Source: Herminiimonas sp.
GTDB lineage: Bacteria > Pseudomonadota > Gammaproteobacteria > Burkholderiales > Burkholderiaceae_D
Length of the DNA stretch: 64,000 nucleotides
Reading direction: 5' to 3'
NCBI GenBank assembly: GCA_028292265.1
Contig: JAQGMR010000041.1
Location: forward strand, 1-64,000
Positions within the stretch are counted from its first letter, which is position 1. Every line of letters begins with the position of its first letter. The notes beneath the pieces were generated by a model. That model made no database searches, had not been told where the DNA came from, and was given only the letters and a program-made list of their open reading frames with translations. Below are positions 17,612 through 25,137 of the stretch, piece by piece. A program made the translations under genes and the position numbers.

Positions 17612-19263
17612 CGCGCTGCGATCCCGGCGATGTCGAGCGTGGCGGCGCTGCGCGCTTGCTGCGCGCTCTCATAACCTGCTTCCGCATACCGTACGATGCC
17701 GATGCCGGTATCGGCATTCAACACCGCAGCCAGCCGTTCGGCTGCCAGCGGCGTGCCGTCGGCAACCAGGGTGTGTCCAGCGCTTTGCGACTTATTTCCA
17801 TTGGCATGGATCGCCACCAGCGTGGCGCCACCGGAGCACGCCAGCATTGCGTTGAGCAGCGGCCAATCGGAAACCGCTTCGCTGCCGTCGCGCATTTTTT
17901 CGGTTTCGCGAAATGGCGATGCCACCGAGCCGGCGTCCAGGTGGTCGCGGGTGAAGGCGATCGGCGCCGAAATGCGTCCCGCCGCCACCGCCTGGTTGAC
18001 CAGCAGTGCCAGCCGTGTGCGTTCGCCATGTCCGAGCCAGCCTATACGCGCCGGCAAACCCTGGAACTTGATATGCCGCCTGGCCAGCCTGATCCACTGG
18101 CGAATCATGTGGTCCGCCGGAAAATTCGCTTCGACGATGTCGTCAATGACCGCGATGTCGGCCGGGTCGCCCGACGCCGCGACCCATCGAAACGGCCCGA
18201 TCCCGAGGCAGAACAGCGGCCGAATGAATAGCGTGACGAATGACTCGAGCGCCGCCGCTTCCACCACGCCGGCTTCCACCGCGCGCGCGCGCAGGGTATT
18301 GCCGTACTCGAATGCCAGCGCGCCGTGGCGCTCGAAGGCCAGGATTGCACGCGCATGGCGCACCAGCGTCGCGGCTGCCCGTTCCAGCGCTTGCGCTGGA
18401 TTGTCACGCATCAGTTGCGCCGCTTGCGCCGGTGTCAGGCCCGACGGAACATAACCGTGATACGGGTCGACCATGCACTGGTCAGTGACGATATCCGGAC
18501 GGAATTCGCGTGCCAGCAGCGCTTCATAGACGTCCGCCACGTTGCCAACCAGGCCGACCGAGCCGCCGGTACGCTGCGCTACCAGCTTTTCGATCCGCTG
18601 CAGCGCCTGGTCTACCGAGTCGGTCATGCTGTCGAGGTAACCGGTGTCGATGCGCTTTTGCAGGGAGCTGGGGTCGACATCAACCACTAGTGTCGCCGCT
18701 CCGGCCATCTTGCCAGCGAGCGGCTGCCCACCACCCATGCCGCCGCAGCCGGCGGTCAGGATTACACGCCCGGCGAGACTGCCGTTGAAAAAACGTTGTG
18801 CCGCGCCAATGAAACTTTGATAGGTGCCCTGCACGATGCCCTGGCTGCCAATGTATTGCCAGCACGCGGCCGTCATTCCCGGCAGGATCGTCAGGCCCGC
18901 CTGTTCCAGGCGGTACATCGCGTCGTCACCGGCCCAGCGTCCCATAACATTGCCGTTGGCGAGGATAACGCGCGCTGCTCGTACGTGGGTATGAAAACGC
19001 GCCACGGGCTTGCCCGACTGGATCACCAGGGTTTCATCGTCGTCCAGCGTCAGCAGCGCCTGCACAATTGCATCGAAACTTTCCCAGTTCCGGGCCGCCT
19101 TGGCAGCATTCATGTAGATCACCAGGTCTTCTGGGCGCTCGCCGTTTTCGAGATTGTTCTCGAGCATGCGCAGGATCACCTCCTGATGCCATCCCTTGCA
19201 GCGAAGCGTCGTGCCGCGCGCGGCTTTGATATTCCGTGGGGTCGTTCGGATAATGGTTGACAT
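17608..19263 (-). CDS. Urocanase-family hydratase, probably thiourocanate-type
   Basis: A 551-residue urocanate hydratase homologue. Conserved NAD-binding and core motifs are clear: QGIVQGTY (141-148), [13 protein letters not shown] (172-184), [31 protein letters not shown] and [13 protein letters not shown]. It departs from classical HutU at two places. The Cys of the PARICW motif is Gly (G408 in PARIGW). The glycine-rich loop GGGVGMG after the conserved His is shortened to [12 protein letters not shown] (486-497). No hutH, hutI or hutG neighbours are present. Instead it sits with DUF917, hydantoinase and carbamoylase genes. I infer a modified imidazole substrate such as thiourocanate or S-methylthiourocanate rather than urocanate. 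The start has only a modest ribosome-binding site. Confidence 0.88.
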   Translation of the reverse strand: MSTIIRTTPRNIKAARGTTLRCKGWHQEVILRMLENNLENGERPEDLVIYMNAAKAARNWESFDAIVQALLTLDDDETLVIQSGKPVARFHTHVRAARVILANGNVMGRWAGDDAMYRLEQAGLTILPGMTAACWQYIGSQGIVQGTYQSFIGAAQRFFNGSLAGRVILTAGCGGMGGGQPLAGKMAGAATLVVDVDPSSLQKRIDTGYLDSMTDSVDQALQRIEKLVAQRTGGSVGLVGNVADVYEALLAREFRPDIVTDQCMVDPYHGYVPSGLTPAQAAQLMRDNPAQALERAAATLVRHARAILAFERHGALAFEYGNTLRARAVEAGVVEAAALESFVTLFIRPLFCLGIGPFRWVAASGDPADIAVIDDIVEANFPADHMIRQWIRLARRHIKFQGLPARIGWLGHGERTRLALLVNQAVAAGRISAPIAFTRDHLDAGSVASPFRETEKMRDGSEAVSDWPLLNAMLACSGGATLVAIHANGNKSQSAGHTLVADGTPLAAERLAAVLNADTGIGIVRYAEAGYESAQQARSAATLDIAGIAAR

Positions 19264-19273
19264 CTTCGATTCC

Positions 19274-20575
19274 TCAGTTCTCAGTTACCGTCTTCAATGG
19301 TTCAAATATAGTCTCAGCCAGCGTAGCGTCCAGGCTTCGTACCGTCTGGTAAAGCACCCGCGTGCCGTCCAGCAGCTGCGCCGGGTCGGTCCACTCTTCA
19401 GCGCAATGGCTGCGACCATTCAGGCAGGGAATGAAGATCATCCCCATCGGTCCCAGCTTCGCCATGTAAGCCGCATCGTGCCCGGCGCCGCTAGGCAGGC
19501 GTCTCGAGGCATACCCAAGCGCCGCGGCGGATGCCTGCACGGCATCCATCACCAGCGCGCTGCAGTCGGTCGGAGCGGCGCTGCTGACCTGCGTCAGCGT
19601 GGCGCTCAGGCGCAAGCAATTCAAGTCGTCCCGCAGCGCGGCCATCACGCGTTCGGGAAATTCATCGAGGATGGCGCGCTTGTCGCTGCGCACTTCCAGC
19701 ATCATTTCAACCATACCCGGCACCGCATTCGGAACGTTGGGACTCATGCTTATGCGTCCCACCGTCGCGACCACATAATCCGGATTGCCGCTCACCGCCG
19801 CAGCATGCTGATATACGGTGTCGATCACCCGCGCCGCACCGACCAGCGCATCGCAACGTATATTCATCGGCGTCGTGCCGGCATGGTCGGGCCGGCCGGT
19901 CACCACGATGAGGACGCGACGTATCCCGACAATATTGGTAACCACGCCGACCGCTATCTTTTCCAACTCGAGCACGGGACCTTGCTCGATATGCAGTTCG
20001 ATGAAGGCGGCTATGTCGCCGGGCCGTCGGACTGCCTCGTGGAGTCGATCGGGATCGCCTCCGATCCGAGCCAGGCCCTGCGTCAGCGTCTCTCCATCGG
20101 CGCTAGTCGCCGCCAGCATCGGTGCGTCCAGCAGGCCGCACATGCCGCGGCTGCCGATGCAGGAGATACCATAGTCGCTGGGTTCTTCGGACAGAAAGTC
20201 AATCACCTCGAACGGGTGCTGTAACGCGATTCCCTGTTCATGCAGCGTTTGCGCGACTTCGATTCCGGCCAGCACACCAATGATGCCGTCAAACCGTCCG
20301 CCGCCGACCACGGTGTCACAATGGGAACCGGTCGCTATCGGTTTGCGGTGTGGCTGTTGCCCGGCGCGCTCGCCAATCAGGTTGCCCGCCGAGTCCTGTC
20401 GTACGCTCAGACCGGCGGCTTTGAACTGTTCGCTCAGCCACAGGCGCGCCTCCATAAAATGCGGCGAGAATGCCCGGCGCGTCCACGGCAAATCACTCCT
20501 GGTCATCGCACTGAGCTGCTCGACTCGCGCCCATAGCCGCTGCGCGTTAAGTGCAGGAAAATCGAGATCGATCAT
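19274..20575 (-). CDS. Zn-dependent N-carbamoyl-amino-acid amidohydrolase
   Basis: A 433-residue M20-type hydantoinase/carbamoylase amidase, which hydrolyses N-carbamoyl amino acids to the amino acid, CO2 and ammonia. The metal-binding pattern is visible: GSHCDT (83-88), the bridging Asp in GGRFDG (96), the EE pair in LSEEPSD (130-131), HIEQG (195-199) and the C-terminal RSHCAEEW. Substrate-binding elements GTTPM and PSGAGHDAAYM are also present. Its ATG overlaps the stop of the hydantoinase-like gene by 4 bases and it is followed by the urocanase-like gene after 10 bases. In the proposed pathway it would act last, on N-carbamoyl-glutamate to give glutamate. Allantoate or ureidoglycolate amidohydrolase activity is an alternative for the family. 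Confidence 0.92.
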   Translation of the reverse strand: MIDLDFPALNAQRLWARVEQLSAMTRSDLPWTRRAFSPHFMEARLWLSEQFKAAGLSVRQDSAGNLIGERAGQQPHRKPIATGSHCDTVVGGGRFDGIIGVLAGIEVAQTLHEQGIALQHPFEVIDFLSEEPSDYGISCIGSRGMCGLLDAPMLAATSADGETLTQGLARIGGDPDRLHEAVRRPGDIAAFIELHIEQGPVLELEKIAVGVVTNIVGIRRVLIVVTGRPDHAGTTPMNIRCDALVGAARVIDTVYQHAAAVSGNPDYVVATVGRISMSPNVPNAVPGMVEMMLEVRSDKRAILDEFPERVMAALRDDLNCLRLSATLTQVSSAAPTDCSALVMDAVQASAAALGYASRRLPSGAGHDAAYMAKLGPMGMIFIPCLNGRSHCAEEWTDPAQLLDGTRVLYQTVRSLDATLAETIFEPLKTVTEN

Positions 20576-22017
20576 AGTGCTCGGGTTTCGCGGCTGCCAG
20601 ATTTAAGCGCCGACTGATGATCGTCGTGCGTATCGATTAATGCAGCAGCGTGCGGCCGCAGGAATCGACCGGAGCCGGCCGCATTGGCGATTCCGGGCCG
20701 GTTCGGCGTATATTCGTATGCCAGCGCGCCGCGGCAGAACGTCGCGGCCACGCGTACCGTGAATTGCATGCCTTCGAACGAACTCCAGTGCACCGCCGAC
20801 AAACTGGTCGACGGATCGAACGCATATTTTTCGGGCTTGAGCAGGACGATGTCTGCGTCAGCCCCGATTTCAAGCAAACCCTTGCGGTCATGCAAAAGGA
20901 AATGGCGCGCCGGATTGCGGCTGAGATGCTTCGTGACCATCGTGGGCGATAGACCATGTTGTTCGCAGCCGGTCCAGAAAGCCGGCAGCAGCGTTTCAAG
21001 ACCTGGGCCGCCCGAGGAATTTTTGAATATATCGGGATTCGCCTTGCGTTCAAGACCCCAGCTCACATGGTCGGACGAGACGAACGTACAGTCGCCGCGA
21101 CCGATATGGGTCCACAATAATTCGCTCTCGGCCTTGGGGCGGATAGGGGGATAGTGCTTGGTTTTGGCGCCGAACCGCTTGCTGTGATCTTCATGGTTGA
21201 GCATCAGGTACTGGACGCAGGTTTCGATGCTGGCCCGGTGGCCGGCGCGGCGGTACATATTGCATAGTGCGAAACCACGCGAGGTGGAGACGTGTACCGC
21301 ATGCGCGCGTGCACCGGTCTCCGCGCCGATCTCGTAGATCAGCGCGGTCGCCAGATTTTCGATCAGTGGTGGATGCGCCCGCAGGAACGCGTCCCAGCCG
21401 GTGTCGCCCGCCGCTATCAACTGTGCCACGTTCTTGCGCGTAAGTTCCTGCATTTGGTTATGCACGGCGCACGCCAGACCCGAAGGTGCGATGAGTCTGA
21501 ACGCCTCATAGAGGTCATCCTCTGCGACGCGGGGAAAGCGACCGGGGCTGGCCTCGAAGGTGGAAAACTTGAACGCGCACACACCGCCCTCGATCAGCCC
21601 AACCGCAGCAGACATGCCATGCTTCTCGTTAAGAGTGCCGAACAAGGCCACATCGACATGGCAGTCGCGCTCGATTTCGGCAATCTTGGCCGCCAGCGCA
21701 GGCGCCGACGCGACCGGTTCCGGATCGTCATAAGGCATGTCCACCATGACCGTAACGCCGCCCGCCGCCGCCGCGCGCGATGCCCAACCCAGACCTTCCT
21801 GATTGGCCTGGCTCCCTGCATGGACTTGACCATCAATCACGCCGGGAAGAATCCACATGCCGCGCCCGCCGACGCTGTTCGAAGCCGATGGCGGCGTACC
21901 GGCCCCACAGGAGCCGCGCGCGACAATTTTGCCCCCCCGTACGCCGAGCCAGCCGTCCATTTCCACCTTCTGCGCATCGACGATATCGCCGCGCACTACC
22001 AGGTCAAAATCGCCCAT
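20572..22017 (-). CDS. Hydantoinase/dihydroorotase-like amidohydrolase
   Basis: A 481-residue cyclic amidohydrolase. The start is the ATG at 22017, with GGGAG 7 bases upstream; a TTG at 22038 is the alternative. Family features are LPGVIDGQVHAG (58-68), GGVTVMVDMPYDDPEP, CAFKFSTFEA with the lysine that is often carbamylated, AVHNQ, HAVHVST and VSSDHVSW with the metal-binding Asp, then RNPARHF and IGADADIVLL near the end. The first His of the usual DxHxH motif is Gln here (DGQVH), a variation also found in some dihydroorotase relatives. Ring opening of a hydantoin to an N-carbamoyl amino acid is the expected reaction. It is the first gene of the six-gene operon, divergent from a LysR gene. Confidence 0.9.
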   Translation of the reverse strand: MGDFDLVVRGDIVDAQKVEMDGWLGVRGGKIVARGSCGAGTPPSASNSVGGRGMWILPGVIDGQVHAGSQANQEGLGWASRAAAAGGVTVMVDMPYDDPEPVASAPALAAKIAEIERDCHVDVALFGTLNEKHGMSAAVGLIEGGVCAFKFSTFEASPGRFPRVAEDDLYEAFRLIAPSGLACAVHNQMQELTRKNVAQLIAAGDTGWDAFLRAHPPLIENLATALIYEIGAETGARAHAVHVSTSRGFALCNMYRRAGHRASIETCVQYLMLNHEDHSKRFGAKTKHYPPIRPKAESELLWTHIGRGDCTFVSSDHVSWGLERKANPDIFKNSSGGPGLETLLPAFWTGCEQHGLSPTMVTKHLSRNPARHFLLHDRKGLLEIGADADIVLLKPEKYAFDPSTSLSAVHWSSFEGMQFTVRVAATFCRGALAYEYTPNRPGIANAAGSGRFLRPHAAALIDTHDDHQSALKSGSRETRAL

Positions 22018-22082
22018 CGCCTCGCTCCCATTGATCAATGTTTAAGCGCTCAGTGTGGGGTTGCTAAGCCAGAATGTCCTAT

Positions 22083-22099
22083 ACTTGTTTGTAGTAAGT
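22083..22099. promoter_or_regulatory. Candidate LysR box between divergent genes
   Basis: An inverted repeat ACTT-N9-AAGT lies in the 98-base gap between the hydantoinase start (22017) and the LysR start (22116). LysR-type regulators usually bind such T-N11-A-like sites to control a divergent operon and themselves. The assignment rests on position and symmetry only. Confidence 0.35.
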
Positions 22100-22115
22100 C
22101 CATAACATACGGTTA

Positions 22116-23012
22116 ATGATGCATCTCAACTTACGGCAGATCGAAGTGTTCCGCACGATCATGCTAACCAGTTCCATTAGCGGCGCCGCCAAGCTTTTGC
22201 ACGTCTCGCAGCCGGCTGTAAGCCGGTTGCTTTCGCATACCGAGCAGCGCCTTGGACTGCAACTGTTCGAGCGCATCAAGGGCCGGCTGTATGCGACACC
22301 GGAGGCCAAGCAGTTGCTCGTCGAGGTAAACGCCGTTTACCAGAGCGTGCAGCGAGTCAATGAAGTGACGGAGGACATCATCGAGCAACGCACCGGTTTC
22401 CTGCGTCTCGCTTGCACTGCCAACCTGAGCCAGTCGCTGCTTCCCAAAGCAATTGGCGCGTTCCTGAAGCAATTTTGTGATGTGCGCATCATCCTAAAGA
22501 CCACGTCCCCCACTGAATTGCTGAACGTCTTACTCACCCAGCAGGTAGAGCTCGGCATTGCATATATGCCGATTCCGCACCCAAATCTGAAAATGAGTCT
22601 CCTGTACGAGAATCGCATCGTCGCTGTATTGCCGCAGTCTCACAGGCTGGCGGACTACCCGGAAATCCACATCAGCGATCTAGTTGGCGAACCGTTCATT
22701 GGTTATGCCAGCGATATTCCGATCGGCCAACTGGTGCGGCAGCTCTTCGACAGTATCGACCACCACCTTGCACCACGCGTGGAAGTGCAGCAGGTCCATG
22801 TCGCCTGCGGACTGGTCAGGGCCGGTGTCGGGATTGCGCTGGCGGATGAACAGACGGTGCTCGGAGGCGACTGGCCGGATCTGGTAATCAAGCGTATCTC
22901 GCCGAACATCCCGACCCCCGTCCATGTATTTCATTTTTTGTACCAGCCCCTGTCGTGGCCGGCGAAAGAATTCGTGAAAACCCTGACGGCGCTTTCTCTC
23001 GAAGCGGCTTAG
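22116..23012 (+). CDS. LysR-family transcriptional regulator
   Basis: A 298-residue LysR regulator. The N-terminal winged helix-turn-helix (about residues 4-62) shows LNLRQIEVFRTI, SISGAAKLLHVSQPAVSRLL and LGLQLFERIKGRLYAT. The rest is the periplasmic-binding-protein-like effector domain (about 92-295). It is divergent from the hydantoinase/urocanase operon, with a short shared promoter region, which is the classic arrangement for the operon's activator. The inducer is probably a pathway substrate or intermediate (inference). The start ATGATG gives a choice of two adjacent codons. Confidence 0.93.
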   Translation: MMHLNLRQIEVFRTIMLTSSISGAAKLLHVSQPAVSRLLSHTEQRLGLQLFERIKGRLYATPEAKQLLVEVNAVYQSVQRVNEVTEDIIEQRTGFLRLACTANLSQSLLPKAIGAFLKQFCDVRIILKTTSPTELLNVLLTQQVELGIAYMPIPHPNLKMSLLYENRIVAVLPQSHRLADYPEIHISDLVGEPFIGYASDIPIGQLVRQLFDSIDHHLAPRVEVQQVHVACGLVRAGVGIALADEQTVLGGDWPDLVIKRISPNIPTPVHVFHFLYQPLSWPAKEFVKTLTALSLEAA

Positions 23013-23296
23013 TAGCGCATGAGGTAACGAACGTGGGCGTCGACCGAGAGCAACTGTCATCTAGGAGCAAGATGGCGGTCGACTTCGGCAAAGAAGTTCG
23101 TCCGCGTTGACAGGGCATATTTCGGCAATATGGCAAACGTCCCTTTTCTTCGGCCGGGGGTGCCACCGAAGACGATGTTTCTACCGGCAGTGTCCATGTT
23201 GCTGATGGCGCTGGCGGCGTCGCCACTGATAGCAGTGATCCTAACGGTGTCGGCGCTCCTCATGACGCTCCTGTTGGAGCGCCGACACACTCTTTA

Positions 23297-23995
23297 CTAG
23301 ATACGCTGGTTAGGGACCGCTTCCTGCTGTGGGGGCGGGCACGTGTAGCAAAGGCCGCCCCAACGCTGCCGTAGGCTTCCCCTGTCGATGGCGAGCTGGC
23401 CGTTGATTAGCGTTGCCAGCACTCCTTCGGAAAGCTCGTCGGTCTTTACGAACGTTGCGTTGGCCATATAGCGTGATGAGGCAAAGAGTCACGTGATCCG
23501 GTCCTAGCCGAAATCCCTCGGCCAGCGAACGTGCATCCTCGAGGACGCTCTGGTGCGATAGCAGTACGCCTTTTTGTCGGCCGGTGGTGCCGGAAGTATG
23601 AAATAGCCGGGCCACTGAATGTCGATCGAGCTCCTGATCCGTGCGCGGCGTCGTTAGCTGTCCCGATAAGCCGTCGAGTTGGGCTCCCGCTTGTTTGCCC
23701 GGTAGCAGAATCTGCGGCTTCTCCACCAACCCTTCTACTGCTTTCAACGCCAGCGACACATATTCTTTCGTAGCCATAAGCAAGCGGCTCTGGCCATGGT
23801 CAAGAACCTAGGCATACTCCTCCGCTGCCAGGCGGTTATTGGCGATCAAGGCTGTCCGGCCCAAGGTGAAATAGGCGCAGACCGTAGATGGGTCGCCATA
23901 CAGCCAGCTTTCATCCGTTACCCATTAACATGCTGACCCGAATCGCCCGCGGTGCAAGCCAGTTCGTCGAACAATTGCGCAAACTGTTTCGACAT
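23297..23995 (-). pseudogene. Acyl-CoA ligase remnant joined to an amidohydrolase-like tail
   Basis: On the minus strand, fragments in several frames recall an AMP-binding acyl-CoA synthetase: an N-terminal MSKQFAQLFDELA at 23995, then DPSTVCAYFTLGRTALIANN, an in-frame stop, and HGQSRLLMATKEYVSLALKA. The clear P-loop FHTSGTTGRQKGVLLSH follows, then GFRLGPDHVTL. After that the ligase similarity ends. Another frame reads KTDELSEGVLATLINGQLAI, resembling the C-terminal strand of D-aminoacylase-type amidohydrolases, and stops at 23297. The ligase lacks its C-terminal half and has at least one stop and frame change, so it is dead. The join suggests a deletion between two former neighbours. Confidence 0.7.
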
Positions 23996-24071
23996 TTCGT
24001 CGTTGCCTTTCCGGCTTCCTACTTCCAGAACCAGAATGTTCCGTTTACTAGCGGATAGGTCTTCTCTGTTC

Positions 24072-24323
24072 TCAGCGTTCGCCAGCATCCGGCCCCGCCA
24101 GTTCTTGCTGCGTTAACGCTACCAGTTCCCCTGGAGGGACTCCGAGCGCCGCAGCCAATTTCAAAACGGTGGTAAGCGTTGGCTGACCGCGCCCCAACTC
24201 CAGGTAGCTTACAAAATATCGCTCGATGTCTGCTCTGAAGCTCACTTCTTCCTGCGAAAGTCCCGCCTCAGTCCGCAGCTTGCGCACAACCCTTCCAAAC
24301 GCCAACGCCACGAGCTTGTCCAA
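24072..24323 (-). CDS. Small Xre-family HTH regulator
   Basis: An 83-residue protein that is almost entirely a Cro/C1-type helix-turn-helix: FGRVVRKLRTEAGLSQEEVSF (residues 9-29, recognition region after SQEE), then YLELGRGQPTLTTVLKLAAALGV. The start is TTG at 24323 with AAGGG upstream. Such small Xre proteins typically repress their own promoter and a neighbouring operon. A perfect 16-base palindrome lies 53 bases upstream, between this gene and the divergent 133-aa gene and AAA+ gene, so it is probably their regulator. Confidence 0.8.
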   Translation of the reverse strand: MDKLVALAFGRVVRKLRTEAGLSQEEVSFRADIERYFVSYLELGRGQPTLTTVLKLAAALGVPPGELVALTQQELAGPDAGER

Positions 24324-24375
24324 ATTTTTCCCTTTTTTGTAGCGGGAATGTGGAGTTCTGGGGTACCCTGTGGCT

Positions 24376-24391
24376 ACGTTATGGATAACGT
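24376..24391. promoter_or_regulatory. Perfect palindromic operator candidate
   Basis: ACGTTAT-GG-ATAACGT is a perfect 7+2+7 inverted repeat in the divergent promoter region of the Xre gene and the AAA+ operon. Its right edge touches a TTGACA -35-like hexamer at 24391. This is the position and size expected for a Cro/C1-type dimer operator. Confidence 0.55.
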
Positions 24392-24419
24392 TGACAAACT
24401 CTCTTTTCCGTGTTTAACA
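24391..24419 (+). promoter_or_regulatory. Possible sigma-70 promoter
   Basis: TTGACA at 24391-24396 and TTAACA at 24414-24419 are separated by 17 bases, close to the sigma-70 consensus. It would transcribe toward the 133-aa gene, about 210 bases downstream, and its -35 overlaps the palindrome, so repressor binding would block it. Confidence 0.35.
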
Positions 24420-24629
24420 ACGGAGCTTTCTTCGATGGATTATAGAATACTTCATAAACCACTGGTCGCTTCTTGATTCAGTGCACGGCACGGAACGTTG
24501 GATGAACGACCGAATCGGCCATGTGACGGGTCGAATACGGAAGTCCGCAACCGAAATATCGGTTCGAGAATGCCGGCCTGGCGGCGCTACCTCTGCCCCG
24601 GGCGGGCATAAAAATTAAAGGAATTATCT

Positions 24630-25031
24630 ATGTTGCGGGTTCAGGACTCTTGGGAAGACGAATCGTCTAAAGGTTTTGGCAGCGGGCGCTACTTCCGGCT
24701 TGCCGAAATCACCTCTGGCCACCTACTCCATATCGAAGGAGTTGAACGATCCGAAGAGGCTTGCAAAAAACATTATGTCGCGACGAATGTCGATGAAGTG
24801 TTGGCATTTCTTTACAACGACATTTTGGCTGACGTCCGACTAAGTGTTCTGTCGTGGTGTGGTTCAGTCATCAGTCCAGTACGCGAGATTGTCAACGCGT
24901 TCGACAGCGATGGCCGTCAGATCTACGTTTGTAAAGGTACGGATTACAGGATCTATACCATCCCGCGTTGGGACGATTCGCGCACTACGCTCACCCTGCA
25001 AACACGAGTTTGGCCGTTAGAAGATCATTGA
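24630..25031 (+). CDS. Hypothetical protein next to AAA+ ATPase
   Basis: A 133-residue soluble protein, acidic to neutral, with no recognised domain. The ATG follows AAAGGA at good spacing. It contains two Cys (in EEACKKHY and LSWCGS), a third in YVCKGTDYRIY, and a C-terminal beta-rich stretch ending RVWPLEDH. It is followed 106 bases later by the Lon-like AAA+ gene in the same direction, and both lie divergent from a small Xre regulator. It may be a partner or adaptor of the ATPase, but that is inferred only from position. Confidence 0.6.
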   Translation: MLRVQDSWEDESSKGFGSGRYFRLAEITSGHLLHIEGVERSEEACKKHYVATNVDEVLAFLYNDILADVRLSVLSWCGSVISPVREIVNAFDSDGRQIYVCKGTDYRIYTIPRWDDSRTTLTLQTRVWPLEDH

Positions 25032-25137
25032 CCGCGGGTGTTCATTCATCTGTACCGATGTACGGCAAAGAATCTCGAATATCGGCTCGAGCGAACGATG
25101 ACAAACCGGATTCTCCTATGACCTCAGCCTTTCCCCA

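Noticed and set aside
16493-17674. Long plus-strand open frame (393 codons) antisense to the DUF917 gene
   Set aside because: It is Arg/His/Gly-rich with no family motif and lies opposite a well-supported gene in GC-rich DNA, where such shadow frames are common.
19196-20224. Long plus-strand open frame (342 codons) antisense to the carbamoylase
   Set aside because: The composition is atypical and it has no recognisable domain. The minus-strand gene has all its metal-binding motifs.
21292-22116. Plus-strand open frame antisense to the hydantoinase
   Set aside because: A shadow of the real gene, with no motifs and ending at the LysR start.
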